From DATFCK01 sp963728975 (GTDB lineage: Bacteria; Verrucomicrobiota; Verrucomicrobiia; Chthoniobacterales; UBA10450): a DNA stretch of 64,000 nucleotides. Below the pieces are notes generated by a model. That model was not told where the DNA came from. It saw only the letters and a program-made list of their open reading frames with translations, and did not search any database. The stretch is taken from contig CAVSMF010000007.1 of NCBI GenBank assembly GCA_963728975.1, positions 62,001 through 126,000 on the forward strand, in the 5' to 3' direction. This document shows, one piece after another, positions 54,349-63,593 of the stretch (positions are counted from its first letter, which is position 1; the number at the start of each line of letters is the position of its first letter). Position numbers and translations under genes: made by a program.

Positions 54349-57300
54349 CTAGGTCCGCAAAAGGAGTCTCCTGATCCGTTTCCGTTGTCTGAAAGCCAAA
54401 GTACCAAAGATCAGTAATCCGGCTGCCCAAGTACCCGGCTCCGGGATTGGAGTGAGTTCGAAGGATCCGTCGCCGAGCATGATTTCCATCGCTGAAATGC
54501 CACCGAAACTGAAGTTGGCAAGATTGGCGGATTGGTTAGTGGCAAAGATTAACCGATCGTCGGTGCCGTCGATGCCTGAAACCCCGCTGGGTCCATAGGC
54601 GTTGCTGGTCCAATTAAGGATATTGAGAACATCACCGTTCGGAATGTAATCGGCAAAGACGAACGTTCCTTTGCCGCCGTCGTTACCAAAATCGAGCGTG
54701 GAGTTTGCTGTCAACGTGAGTGCTCCCAAACCTGTGCTACTTGTGCCAGAATGCGTTACACCGCCGTTGGTTGTGGTCGCTCCCACGCCCTCACTGACTG
54801 TGCCTGTTCCGGAGCGGCTTAACGTGCCGCCGGCCAATGTGATTCCAGCAGCGTTGTTGACGCGGTTAAGATTTCCCGAACCGCTGAGAGCAAGCGTCCC
54901 GCCACTGTTCACTGTTATAGCCGATGTGTTGCCCAAGGCGCCGGCAGCCCCAGCTATTAACGTCCCGCCGTTAGTAGCGATCGTCGTCGTTCCGGTGTAG
55001 GTGTTAGCTGAGGTATTATTCAGTTGCCAGGTGCCCACTCCAGATTTCGTTAGCGATGTTATTCCACTGCTTGGATTAGCGATCACAGGAGCGAACGAAT
55101 TGGCATCCGTGTTTGTGCCGGTTAATGTAAATGTCCGATTGCCAGTCCCCGAAAATGACTCGGCGTTTGTGTTGTTCACAACAAGCGCGCCGCTCCCCGA
55201 AGCATCCAGCGTTGCGCCATTAGAAGTGACGGTAAATGATCGGCTTGTTGTTTCTCCACTCCCGGAATATTTCAATGTTGATCCGTCAATGACAAGATTA
55301 CTAGCTGTGCTACGTGCTGAGTTTCCGACGGAACTATTTCCGGTGGTTCCTAAACTCACAACCTCAAGTGTAGCTCCGTCTGTAATCGTCGTCGTACCGC
55401 CGTAGACCGCTCGACGTATTGCTGAATTTCACGGTACCTGTATGAGTCGAATCGCCGATCGCGACAGTCCGTTTGCCGTCGTAGGCGATGTGCTTCTCGT
55501 CAATGGCCCCTTGAAAGTCTACGGTGCCACCGCTGAACGCGACGAAAGTTGCCGATTCTCGGCGGTCCCGCTCGCGTGCCAACGATAATTGCACCGTGAA
55601 TAGATCGATGCATTGCAGATGTCGCCTCCAATCGTCATCATTCCAGTATTTCCACTTTGAAGCGTGATATACATTCATTATGTGAAAAGCGCCCGTCGTC
55701 AGCAGATTCGCGTTCGCACTCCCGCTTGTCTTTCCCAGAAGGATGTCGTTGCCCTTGGTGCCGATCGTGCCGTTCGAGGTGCCCAGTGCATTATTTGCCC
55801 CAACGAAAAGCGTCCCTGAGTCGATTTCCGTTTTACCTCTGTAAGAATTCGCGTCATTCAAGGAAAGCGAGCCCGTCCCACTCATAATGATCGCGGTACC
55901 GCTACCGCCCGACGCGCTGTCATAGATGGTGCCGAATCCGGTCGGAGTGGTTGCTCCGACCACAAAATTCCCGGCGCCGGAGAAAGTCAACGTTTTCGCT
56001 TTAACGTCGGTGCCGCTGCTCGTGTTGGATCCACTCGAACGACCCTGTGTGATATTAAGGGTTCCTCCAGCGCTTTGCGTAATGTTCAGGGGCGAGTCCA
56101 GCGCGATGTGGCCGCTTAGGGTGTTCGCGTTGGTAGTGTTCTGGGAATTTACCGTTAACGCACCGGAAGTGTTCGCAGCCAAAGAGCCGAGGTTGCCACC
56201 AGCCGAATTGATCACACTACTAAACGTCTGACCTCCAGCGGCGGCTGTCAGATTAAAACTTGCGCCTGACGCGTTATTCACATTGCCGCTACCGATGTAG
56301 TCGACGCCCAGTCGGACTGCGGCATTTAGCGATCCGGCGCTATTCAAGTTTAGCGTTCCGCCGTTAATGACTGAGAAATTGTCGGCAGTGAACGAGCCGT
56401 TGATGTTTACCGTGTTTCCGGTGCCGCTCGTCGCGATTCCAACGTCACGACCCGACCAGCTAACCGTGTTGTTGAAGTTAACGATTTGACCGCCGCCGTA
56501 CAGGCGTATATCGGCTATAGCGCCGCTTGCACCCAAAGTCCCCCCAAAGTCAAAGCTCCGTTAACCGCATTAACTTCCGCGAATGTGGCAGTGCTTGCGC
56601 CCAAAGTGAGGGCGAGATTCAGCGTTTGAGTGACGGATGAATTGTTTTCAATCTTTGATTGGCTACCTCCGCTATCGACCATCGTTAGGGCGGCTCCTCC
56701 GATGGTATACGCGCTGGCGCCAATATTAAATGTCAGCTTGCGAGCGGAGGTGAGTGAGTTCGTTAATGAGGTATTGCTACTCGTGCCAAAAGCCAGATCG
56801 TTTCCATTTCCCGGAGCAATACCTCCTGACCAATTGCCGGAGGTGGTCTTATCTATGTTGCCGTCTGTGCCACCGGTAAAGGTAAAAGTTGCGGCATTAA
56901 CGGTGAATGTCGCCACGTAGTTATTGCCGCCATTGCTAATGTATGTATCCTGCGTGCTTCCAGTTCCGTGTGCGTGAAAATAGCCGCTAAAGTATGCGTG
57001 CCGACATCCAATCCATTTCCTAACTCAATACCGCTCGGAGGAAGAGTTTCCCATTGATCATCACTGCCGCCGTCCGGATGCCGTGCATACGGAAGATTTA
57101 GTGAAATAAATGAACCGTTATCCAACTTATAATGGACGTCAGCCGAGCCTGCGCCTTGTGAGTTGCCACTCCCCGGTGATGTAATCATCTGGCCGCCAAA
57201 CCTGAAGCTGCCGGCAGTGATCGTGAAACCGGAAGTGAATTGTGGGTCGCTGCCGGCTTGCTGATCAGTGTAGTAGTAAGCGTTATTTCCACTATTTAGA

Positions 57301-57586
57301 TTTGAGTTTTTTAAAATGACGTAACCGCGATATGACGTAAGCGTACTGCTTTCGGGTGTTACCATTCCGCCGCCGCCGCTGACCGGCCCTGAGTCCGCTT
57401 GGGCCATCGCCGCTCCGCTTCCAACGCTCCCGGACGATGTGGATATTACTGCGGATGCGGATTTCTTGTGCTTCCCTGAGGCCCGCTTATCCAGACTGGC
57501 TCGGATTTGATTTTCGTTTGGGCGAAGCTGGGAGTGATACTGGCCGCCACCAAAACGGCCCCGGCGATGAGGACACCCGCCTTCAT
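54349..57586 (-). pseudogene. Autotransporter-associated beta-strand repeat protein with PEP-CTERM, multiply frameshifted
   Basis: A signal peptide (MKAGVLIAGAVLVAASITPS) starts at ATG 57586. The body then appears in successive frames: VISTSSGSVGSG onward, FTFTGGTDGNIDKTTSGNWS (56.9-56.5 kb), GGQIVNFNNTVSWSGRDVGI to about 55.4 kb, and NTYTGTTTIATNGGTLIAGA to the C-terminal sorting signal PIPEPGTWAAGLLIFGTLAF. The GGTL / TYTGxTTI repeats are typical of autotransporter-associated beta-strand proteins. At least four frame changes are needed, so the gene looks inactive unless the sequence is faulty. Repaired length would be about 1070 residues. Confidence 0.8.
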
Positions 57587-57592
57587 CCAATT

Positions 57593-57633
57593 ATGCGGCG
57601 GCAAGCCGCATGTACGGCGTGTAAATACACGCC
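57593..57633. other. Two hairpins in the 5' leader of the autotransporter-like gene
   Basis: ATGCGGC-GGCAA-GCCGCAT (57593-57611) and GGCGTGT-AAAT-ACACGCC (57616-57633) are adjacent inverted repeats just upstream of the ATG at 57586. They could affect translation of the leader; no known family. Confidence 0.4.
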
Positions 57634-58106
57634 GCGTCCGCCTCGAATAATATAGGGGTTTTCAACTTGGGAAGCAGGGCAGAATTCGGGTTGCCCGATT
57701 AGGCCAAGTTCCCGGGAAGAGTGTCAATGCAAAATCTCCATAGATTTTGCGACTACGAGACTACGGACCATCCGCCTTGGCACGAGCCTACGGCGCGACA
57801 GGCAAGACCAGGGATGGCACCCCGGGTCACCGCGTAAAGGCTTGGTCTTCCGCGGGTTTTGTGGGGCGGGGGGGTCGCACGGAGGGCGAGCCAGGGGAAG
57901 GAAATTTGGAATCCGCCTTCGCCCCACCGTGGCAGGGGCCAGGCGGCGACAAGTCGCGGACCTCGGAATGCTGGGAGCAGGAAGGCAATGCGGAGAGCCG
58001 TCGAAGTTAGGGATCCTGCAAAAATTTCCTTATTATTCAGTCCATTTAGGCTTGCTCTCGGTCCAAAATTTCGCTTTTATTGCATATTCAAAGCCCTTTG
58101 GAAACT
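57634..58106. other. Spacer between divergent exported-protein genes
   Basis: No gene is convincing. It contains a small palindrome (CAAAATCTCCATAGATTTTG at 57729-57748) and G-rich low-complexity sequence around 57860-57960. The last 90 bases are A/T-richer and probably hold the promoter of the PEP-CTERM gene at 58107. Confidence 0.4.
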
Positions 58107-58922
58107 ATGGTGAAAAAGATTTCTTTGGCCTTGGCCGCGCTTATTTTGGGCGGAACTGGCGCATCGGCGCAAGTGATCGCGACCGATAATTTCGAAAACG
58201 ACAACCCGAGTGCTGCCTATGACAACGGAATTCAATACGGCGACAATGGTGGATCAGGATTTGGCGCATTGACTTATCTTGAGGGAACCGGCGGTGGGCT
58301 CTTCGACGCCTCTCTTGATGGCGCAAGAGCTCTTGGAATCTACGCCGGCATTAACTCGGGCAACACCCAGGCGCTTGGACGAACGTCGCAATCATCTTTT
58401 CTGAGTGGTGTTTACTCGCTAGCCGGCCGGTTTGATTTGAACAACTCCGTCGGAACCAGCGGATTCAACATTAAGTCAGGCCTGGGATCCACGTTTGGTG
58501 CAAATCAGGAGCTGTTTTTCGGTCTGACACCCAGTAGCGGCAATGGCGTAATCTTCATTACAGACAGCACAGGAGATCACACGCTGGCCCTCCCGGGGGT
58601 TACAGAGCTGCGCGGACTCAATCTCACATTCGCCGTCGCGTTCGATACTCTGGCGGACTCTTACACGCTCAAGGTGAGTGAATTTTCGAATTCTTCGATA
58701 AACAACTCTTTCACAGGCTCGCTCACGGACACAAACGGAGCGTCCGCTGGTTCGGGGGCGATCAGTGCCATCGGCTTTATCAACTTTAACACTGGGAATG
58801 GCCAAAACTTGGTTGCAGACGATCTCGATCTCGTGCCTGAGCCGTCGACGTGGATGGCAGCCGGTTTGGTAAGTGCTTTCATATTGGCGTCAATTCTTCG
58901 TCGGCGCAGCGTCAAAGGTTGA
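58107..58922 (+). CDS. PEP-CTERM exported protein
   Basis: From ATG 58107 the protein has 271 residues. It has a signal peptide (MVKKISLALAALILGGTGAS), a beta-rich body (VIATDNFENDNPSAAYDNGI, then DLNNSVGTSGFNIKSGLGST) and a C-terminal VPEPSTWMAAGLVSAFILAS with a basic RRRSVKG end. It is an intact member of the same surface-protein class as the two decayed genes on the other strand. The body has no enzymatic motif. Confidence 0.9.
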   Translation: MVKKISLALAALILGGTGASAQVIATDNFENDNPSAAYDNGIQYGDNGGSGFGALTYLEGTGGGLFDASLDGARALGIYAGINSGNTQALGRTSQSSFLSGVYSLAGRFDLNNSVGTSGFNIKSGLGSTFGANQELFFGLTPSSGNGVIFITDSTGDHTLALPGVTELRGLNLTFAVAFDTLADSYTLKVSEFSNSSINNSFTGSLTDTNGASAGSGAISAIGFINFNTGNGQNLVADDLDLVPEPSTWMAAGLVSAFILASILRRRSVKG

Positions 58923-59617
58923 GGGATTCGTCCAGCGGATCCCGCTACCCACTGACCCGTGGCGATTGAAAGCCTCCCCTAAGCTCGGGCCGAATGGGCT
59001 AATCGCCGCTATTTTTGCAGGCGGTGGTCAGTGGTCAGAAGTCGGAGACCACTGGGGCGCAGTCAGGACATCGGTAACACTTTTGGGTCATGCCGGAAGC
59101 AAGATAGTCCAAGACGTCATAGACCGTGATGCGTAAGCCGCGAATGCAGGGTTTCCCGCTGCGTTTGCCTGGTTCAACGGTGATGATTTTGGAGTAACCC
59201 ACGGCGACAGAGTAAGAGAGGTCCAGTGAATTAGAAAAGAGAAAGTAGAAAAGGTGCCGGAAATGCGGATTGCGCCGCCTGCAACGCTATGCCTTGCATT
59301 GTGGATAGGGATTGCGGAATTGGGGGATCGGGGGGAGGGGGAATTGCGGATTGCGGATTTCGGAATGCGGATTGCGGAAGGGGGGGCGGGGGTGGGGGGA
59401 AGTTGAGAGTTGATAGAACCCCGAACGTTTTCGGGGCCGTCCATCGGCAGGCGCTTCGACGGGCTCGCTTTGGGACGCCACCGGCAAGCGCGCGCTGAAT
59501 TGTAGAGCATCTGGGTCAGACGCCCGGGGGAGGAGGCTGGATTTACCGGTGGAAGGCGTCCGGCACAGACCCCCTACAACCCCGCTTTCCTGCCTTCCAA
59601 ATTGAAACGTGGATTCC
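58923..59617. repeat. Repeat spacer with part of a duplicated segment
   Basis: About 59085-59310 is a near-copy of 60055-60285 and includes a DUF433 fragment and the sequence GCCGCCTGCAACGCTATGCC. GCGGATT heptamers follow at 59339-59390, then a hairpin CCCCGAA...TTCGGGG variant near 59419 and an unclear tract to 59617. No gene is seen. Confidence 0.6.
59085..59202 (-). pseudogene. DUF433 antitoxin fragment (duplicate)
   Basis: The frame from GTG 59202 gives GYSKIITVEPGKRSGKPCIR, then GLRITVYDVLDYLASGMTQ, almost the same as the start of the intact DUF433 gene at 60170, and then ends abruptly. It is a broken partial duplication. Confidence 0.75.
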
Positions 59618-59950
59618 CTACGGCAAGATTAGGAGCCAGTTAGTCTCGTCCGCGTTGAATTGTTCCAAAGCGCGAAAGAATGAACGAAGAAGCCGTTCTA
59701 TCACATCGGTCGAACAGTTCCCGGTGCGAAGCCAAATTATTTTCGGCGGCCCCGATTGTAAGACGCTGCGATCATGAAAATCCAAGTCTTTGGAGACAAT
59801 GGCGAAGCCGTTATTTGCAGCAAATTCCCAAATAGTGGCGTCCGGTTGGGAGCCAAGCCCGCAATCGTGGACATGAGTGGAGCCTGGGAACCGATCCGCC
59901 AGCCGAGGAATAAGCCCAGGCGACAGATTCTCATCCAACAGGAGCTTCAC
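59618..59950 (-). CDS. DUF5615 PIN-like toxin
   Basis: From GTG 59950 the protein has 110 residues: KLLLDENLSPGLIPRLADRF, then ATIWEFAANNGFAIVSKDLD, FHDRS and PKIIWLRTGNCST. The DENLSP start and the SKDxDF motif are diagnostic of DUF5615, a PIN-like nuclease family paired with DUF433. It overlaps the DUF433 gene by 20 bases. Confidence 0.88.
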   Translation of the reverse strand: MKLLLDENLSPGLIPRLADRFPGSTHVHDCGLGSQPDATIWEFAANNGFAIVSKDLDFHDRSVLQSGPPKIIWLRTGNCSTDVIERLLRSFFRALEQFNADETNWLLILP

Positions 59951-60170
59951 CGGCCACAAAAACGGTCTTGCGTTCTCGATCGGCAGCGAAGGCGAGGCAC
60001 GCTCGGATATCCTCAACGGTGAGGTAGGGGAAATCTTTCAAGACTTGCTCCTGAGTCATGCCGGAAGCAAGATAGTCCAAGACGTCATAGACCGTGATGC
60101 GTAAGCCGCGAATGCAAGGTTTCCCGCTGCGTTTGCCTGGTTCAACGGTGATGATTTTGGAGTAATCCAC
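59931..60170 (-). CDS. DUF433 antitoxin
   Basis: This 79-residue protein from GTG 60170 reads DYSKIITVEPGKRSGKPCIR, then GLRITVYDVLDYLASGMTQE and FPYLTVEDIRACLAFAADRE. The G-KP-C-I-RG-(L/T)RI-(T/P)V motif and the helix-turn-helix at the end define DUF433, the usual antitoxin of DUF5615. A partial copy lies at 59085-59202. Confidence 0.9.
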   Translation of the reverse strand: MDYSKIITVEPGKRSGKPCIRGLRITVYDVLDYLASGMTQEQVLKDFPYLTVEDIRACLAFAADRERKTVFVAGEAPVG

Positions 60171-60557
60171 TGCGACAGAGTAAGAGAGGTCGAGGGAATT
60201 AGAAAGGAGAAAAGGTGCCGGAAATGCGGATTGCGCCGCCTGCAACGCTATGCCTTGCATTGCGGGGTTGGGGGATCGGGGGGAGGGGGAATTGCGGATT
60301 GCGGATTTCGGATTGCGGATTGCGGAAGGGGGATCGGGGGGAGGGGGAATTGCGGATTGCGGATTTCGGATTGCGGATTGCGGAAGGGGGAGCAAGGGGA
60401 GGGAAGAATTGCGGATTGCGGATTTCGGAATGCGGATTGCGGAATGATGGGGATCGGGGGGAGGGGAGAATTGCGGAATGCGGAACGAGGATGCGAACTC
60501 AGAAATTCGACTCTTCCCATTGACTGATTTCGGTTGGTGATACATAATGTTTCACAA
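60171..60557. repeat. Spacer with dense GCGGATT heptamers
   Basis: Runs of GCGGATT/GCGGAAT fill 60291-60480, split by GGGATCGGGGGGAGGGG segments. The start of the stretch (60171-60285) is the second copy of the duplicated segment. No gene is seen. Confidence 0.65.
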
Positions 60558-60809
60558 ATGAAAACAGCAAGCGTTCGAGATCTGCGACATCATTTTGCCA
60601 GTCTCCTCGCCTGGATCCGGGAAGGCCAGGAGGTGCAAATTACCATGCGCCGGCGAGTCATCGCCCGTCTCGTGCCGGAAAAACCGCAGACAGCGCGCCC
60701 GGTCAAAATGCCCGATTTTGTCCGGCGTTTGAAAAAAATTCACGGACCCCGAACGATCTCTGCCGACGCCGCCCGTGACCTTTTGGCCGAGAATAAGGGA
60801 AGATATTGA
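60558..60809 (+). CDS. Phd/YefM-type antitoxin
   Basis: This 83-residue protein from ATG 60558 reads MKTASVRDLRHHFASLLAWI, then REGQEVQITMRRRVIARLVP. The SVRDLRxHF start and the V-x-I-T-x-x-x-x-x-IA-x-L-V-P strand are the Phd/YefM fold. The stop overlaps the TTG start of the PIN toxin. It would bind the toxin and the operator. Confidence 0.88.
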   Translation: MKTASVRDLRHHFASLLAWIREGQEVQITMRRRVIARLVPEKPQTARPVKMPDFVRRLKKIHGPRTISADAARDLLAENKGRY

Positions 60810-61243
60810 GCGCCTACGCTGATACGAGCTTTCTCTACAGCTTGTATGTGCAACAGGCTCATTCCGCCGTCGCCGCTGCTTATGTGAAGTCGCGCCCCGA
60901 GGAGCCACTTCCGATCACCAGCTTGAATCGGTTTGAGCTGGCCAATGCCATTCGTCTCTCCGTTTTTCGAAAACTGCTCGACCGCCAGAAAGCCGAAGCA
61001 GATCTCAGGTTGATTGACAAGGACCTGGCCGCTGGGGTCCTGCTCCTTATTTCGTGCGATTGGGTAGCGGTGCACGCGAAAGCGGAAGAGCTTTCGTCGG
61101 TTCGGACAATCAAAACCGGGCATCGCGCGATGGATCTGCTCCACGTCGCCTCCGCCCTCGTGGTCGGCGCTTCTCAGTTCCTTACATTCGACCGCAACCA
61201 GGCGGGCCTGGCAGTGGTTTCGGGACTGACAGTGAAACCGTGA
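60806..61243 (+). CDS. VapC-type PIN toxin
   Basis: This 145-residue protein starts at TTG 60806. SAYADTSFLYSLYVQQ carries the first Asp (Asp5), LNRFELANAIRLSVFR the conserved Glu, and GHRAMDLLHVASALVVGASQ and LTFDRNQAGLAVVSGL the remaining acidic residues. This is a complete PIN domain ribonuclease. The pair with the Phd antitoxin overlaps by 4 bases (TTGA). Confidence 0.9.
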   Translation: MSAYADTSFLYSLYVQQAHSAVAAAYVKSRPEEPLPITSLNRFELANAIRLSVFRKLLDRQKAEADLRLIDKDLAAGVLLLISCDWVAVHAKAEELSSVRTIKTGHRAMDLLHVASALVVGASQFLTFDRNQAGLAVVSGLTVKP

Positions 61244-61558
61244 GGCGACGGCGGCTGCCGGGGTGATGGGGACGCTTCGCGGGTTAATTGTTAATGGTTA
61301 ACGGGGGAAGGGGGCCGCGTAAAAGGGCTGACGCCCTCACGCGGTTTTTTGGGCGCATCCGCCTTCGCCAAGGCTACGGCGCGATTCGTCCTGCGCGGCA
61401 GGCGAAGGGGGCGGGTTTTTGAAGTAGGAAGTAGGAAGTAGAAAAGTAGAAAAGCGGCGGGGGGCGGGGAGGGGGAGGCAGAGCGCAAAGGGCGAAGGGG
61501 CAAGCAAATCGGGCTACGGACTTCTTGCCGACTCTCGCAATTAGGAGATAATGATGAA
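61244..61558. repeat. Spacer of low-complexity and short inverted sequence
   Basis: It contains a CCTTCGCCAAGGCTACGGCG segment shared with other spacers, G-rich AGTAGAAAAG tracts, and nothing gene-like. Confidence 0.5.
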
Positions 61559-61750
61559 ATGAGCAACCGAGAAATGGTGATTGAACTGGTGGGCCAACTC
61601 CCACAAGACACTCCATTAGATGAGATAGCGCGACGAATCGAACTGTTAGCCGGCATTCACGCCGGGCGTGAGCAAGCTCGCCGCAACGAGGGCACCCCAA
61701 TCGAAGACGCTCGCCAGCTCGTTGACGAATGGGTCTGCCAGTCATCCTAA
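61559..61750 (+). CDS. Antitoxin-like small protein of a RelE/ParE pair
   Basis: This 63-residue protein (MSNREMVIELVGQLPQDTPL, then DEIARRIELLAGIHAGREQA) is helical and acidic. Its pattern (LDEIARRIELLAGIxxGxEQA) is typical of small antitoxins encoded before ParE/RelE toxins. It overlaps the toxin gene by 22 bases. The exact family is not certain. Confidence 0.8.
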   Translation: MSNREMVIELVGQLPQDTPLDEIARRIELLAGIHAGREQARRNEGTPIEDARQLVDEWVCQSS

Positions 61751-62025
61751 CGCCACAATCCAGGAACGATCTTAAAAGAATCGTTTCTTACATTGCTCGC
61801 CACAATCCGGAACGTGCGCGTTCATTTGGGAATCAGCTGATTGATCGCGCATTGGCGATAGGTAATTTTCCAGAATCAGGGCGAACCGTGCCGGAGATCA
61901 AGGATACAGCCGTGCGCGAGGTGATCTATGGTCCGTATCGAATCATTTATGAAATCTTCCGTCACCCCGATGCAATTTACGTTTTGCGATTCTGGCATGG
62001 GGCCAGGGGTGTGCCGCGAATCTAG
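61729..62025 (+). CDS. RelE/ParE-type toxin
   Basis: This 98-residue protein reads LPVILTPQSRNDLKRIVSYI, then ARHNPERARSFGNQLIDRAL, FPESGRTVPEI and VREVIYGPYRIIYEIF, ending VLRFWHGARG. The motif order and the closing RVWHGxR pattern match the ParE branch. It is intact and overlaps its antitoxin. Confidence 0.88.
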   Translation: MGLPVILTPQSRNDLKRIVSYIARHNPERARSFGNQLIDRALAIGNFPESGRTVPEIKDTAVREVIYGPYRIIYEIFRHPDAIYVLRFWHGARGVPRI

Positions 62026-62229
62026 AAAGGAGAGCGGACTTGCGAAGCGAATAGGGGGGAATCGAGGTCAGATTCACAGATCACGGGGCGGAACTCCGAA
62101 ACGCCTGCCCGTTTACGGGACGGCCCGAATACTTTCGGGGCTGAAATGTGGAGAGGGGGAAGCGGGGTCGGGCTGGGCTTGCCCTGAGTTTTGTCATTGC
62201 GCGTTTTCCCGCTAACGTCGTTACCGCAT

Positions 62230-62745
62230 ATGCAGGCAGTTTTCGATCTGCTGGCGCGGAGTTCGCGGCCGTTTCTCATCGTGGGAGGTCACGCTCTGGC
62301 AGCGCACGGACTAATTCGTCAAACCATCGATATCGATTGCCTGATCATTGCTGAAGATCAGGAGGCTTTCGGAGCAAATGTGATCTCTGGGGGATATACA
62401 ATGACTGCGCGAACGGAAAACTTCGCCCGCTATGCCCACGAATCGACACAGATGCCGGAGATCGATGTTCTTTTTGTCGACCAGAATACGTTCAGGAAAC
62501 TCGAGCACGAGGCTATCCAACTGCATCGAGGTCAAGGCGAATTCCGGGTTCCAGGCTTGGCCCAACTCATTGCTTTAAAACTGCACGCGATTCGTAATCA
62601 ACCCCATCGCCTAGCTCGCGATCTCTTCGATATTGCCGAGCTGCTTCGCCTCAATCCGGGGAAGCTCACCGAAGCCGACCTCGGCCACCTTTGTGAAAAA
62701 TTTGGGCCACCGGGAATCCGCGCTAAACTAGCGGAGCTATCATGA
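62230..62745 (+). CDS. Nucleotidyltransferase-fold protein of a toxin-antitoxin-like pair
   Basis: This 171-residue protein from ATG 62230 reads MQAVFDLLARSSRPFLIVGG, then HALAAHGLIRQTIDIDCLII, with the nucleotidyltransferase motif (GG...T-x-DID; Asp34 and Asp36). PEIDVLF carries a third Asp. VPGLAQLIALKLHAIRNQPH and RDLFDIAELLRL are typical of AbiEii-/DUF6036-like proteins. The stop overlaps the next small gene by 4 bases (ATGA). Confidence 0.83.
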   Translation: MQAVFDLLARSSRPFLIVGGHALAAHGLIRQTIDIDCLIIAEDQEAFGANVISGGYTMTARTENFARYAHESTQMPEIDVLFVDQNTFRKLEHEAIQLHRGQGEFRVPGLAQLIALKLHAIRNQPHRLARDLFDIAELLRLNPGKLTEADLGHLCEKFGPPGIRAKLAELS

Positions 62746-62930
62746 ACACGGATTTCGTTCTGCCCAAGTGGAATCCTCCGCCACCGTCGCAGCGGGAGAC
62801 TATCTCAGATGACGTCTATCTGTCCTGGCTCGCGGAGCAGCGCGTATGGTTGATCCGCGATGGCCGCCTGAAAAGGATCCAGTCGGACCCGGCGCGTTGT
62901 CCGGTCGATCAGCGTTTCGTTCTCGACTGA
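62742..62930 (+). CDS. Small partner protein of the nucleotidyltransferase
   Basis: This 62-residue protein (MNTDFVLPKWNPPPPSQRET, then SDDVYLSWLAEQRVWLIRDG, RLKRIQSDP) is co-translated with the nucleotidyltransferase-fold gene (4-base overlap). It has no recognisable motif, but the arrangement suggests an antitoxin or accessory subunit. Confidence 0.65.
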   Translation: MNTDFVLPKWNPPPPSQRETISDDVYLSWLAEQRVWLIRDGRLKRIQSDPARCPVDQRFVLD

Positions 62931-63074
62931 GCCAAAGATTCGGCCGGGCAGCGAGCAGGGAGCAGGGACGAAGAAATTTCGGATTTCGGATTGCGGATTG
63001 CGGAATGCGGAATGCGAAATGCGAAGCAATACAAAGCCGAAGGGGGAACGGACTTGAGGCTTTCTGAAGCGCAT

Positions 63075-63593
63075 TCAGCCTCTCCGTGTGCGTTTAGCGC
63101 TGCTTTGCGCGGCCAAAAACCGGGCGTCATCGAGATCTTTTGGACGTCCCGTCGCCCGTTTGTTTTTAAGGAGCAGCGGCAAAGCGATGTAGAAAGCGGG
63201 AATGACGCCCTTCTTCGTTTTGAGCCGAACCCGGAGACGGGAGGGCCACGCCCTTTCAAAGCGAACTCCGTCAATCCGGTTCATCAGATCGATGCGGTGC
63301 GGCGGACGGCCAAATTGAAATATCATTCCTTTCTCGCGCAGTTCGTTAGGGGAACCGACCCCGGGGATGCGGCCATGCCAAAATTCCAACAGGGCCCGGT
63401 ACAATCGGCCCGCGTTTTTCTCGGTATTGTCGTAGAAAAAATCGACATCGCCCGTGACTCGCGGGTAGCCGTGGTAAATGACAGCTTCACCGCCGACGAT
63501 GAGATAGCGGACGCGATGGACGGCAAGGAGCCGAAGGAAAGCCAGGATATCTTGGGAAAAACCGCCGCCTTCTATGATGATAGGCGATGGCAT
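63075..63593 (-). CDS. Nucleotidyltransferase-fold protein, second pair
   Basis: This 172-residue protein reads FLRLLAVHRVRYLIVGGEAV, then IYHGYPRVTGDVDFFYDNTE, with a GG-E-A-V-x-x-H-G-x-x-R-x-T-x-DVDFF nucleotidyltransferase motif (Asp49 and Asp51). HRIDLMNRIDGVRF gives the third Asp, and RATGRPKDLDDARFLA is the usual late conserved motif. It follows and overlaps a small gene (63572-63745) and is likely the toxin-like partner. Confidence 0.85.
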   Translation of the reverse strand: MPSPIIIEGGGFSQDILAFLRLLAVHRVRYLIVGGEAVIYHGYPRVTGDVDFFYDNTEKNAGRLYRALLEFWHGRIPGVGSPNELREKGMIFQFGRPPHRIDLMNRIDGVRFERAWPSRLRVRLKTKKGVIPAFYIALPLLLKNKRATGRPKDLDDARFLAAQSSAKRTRRG

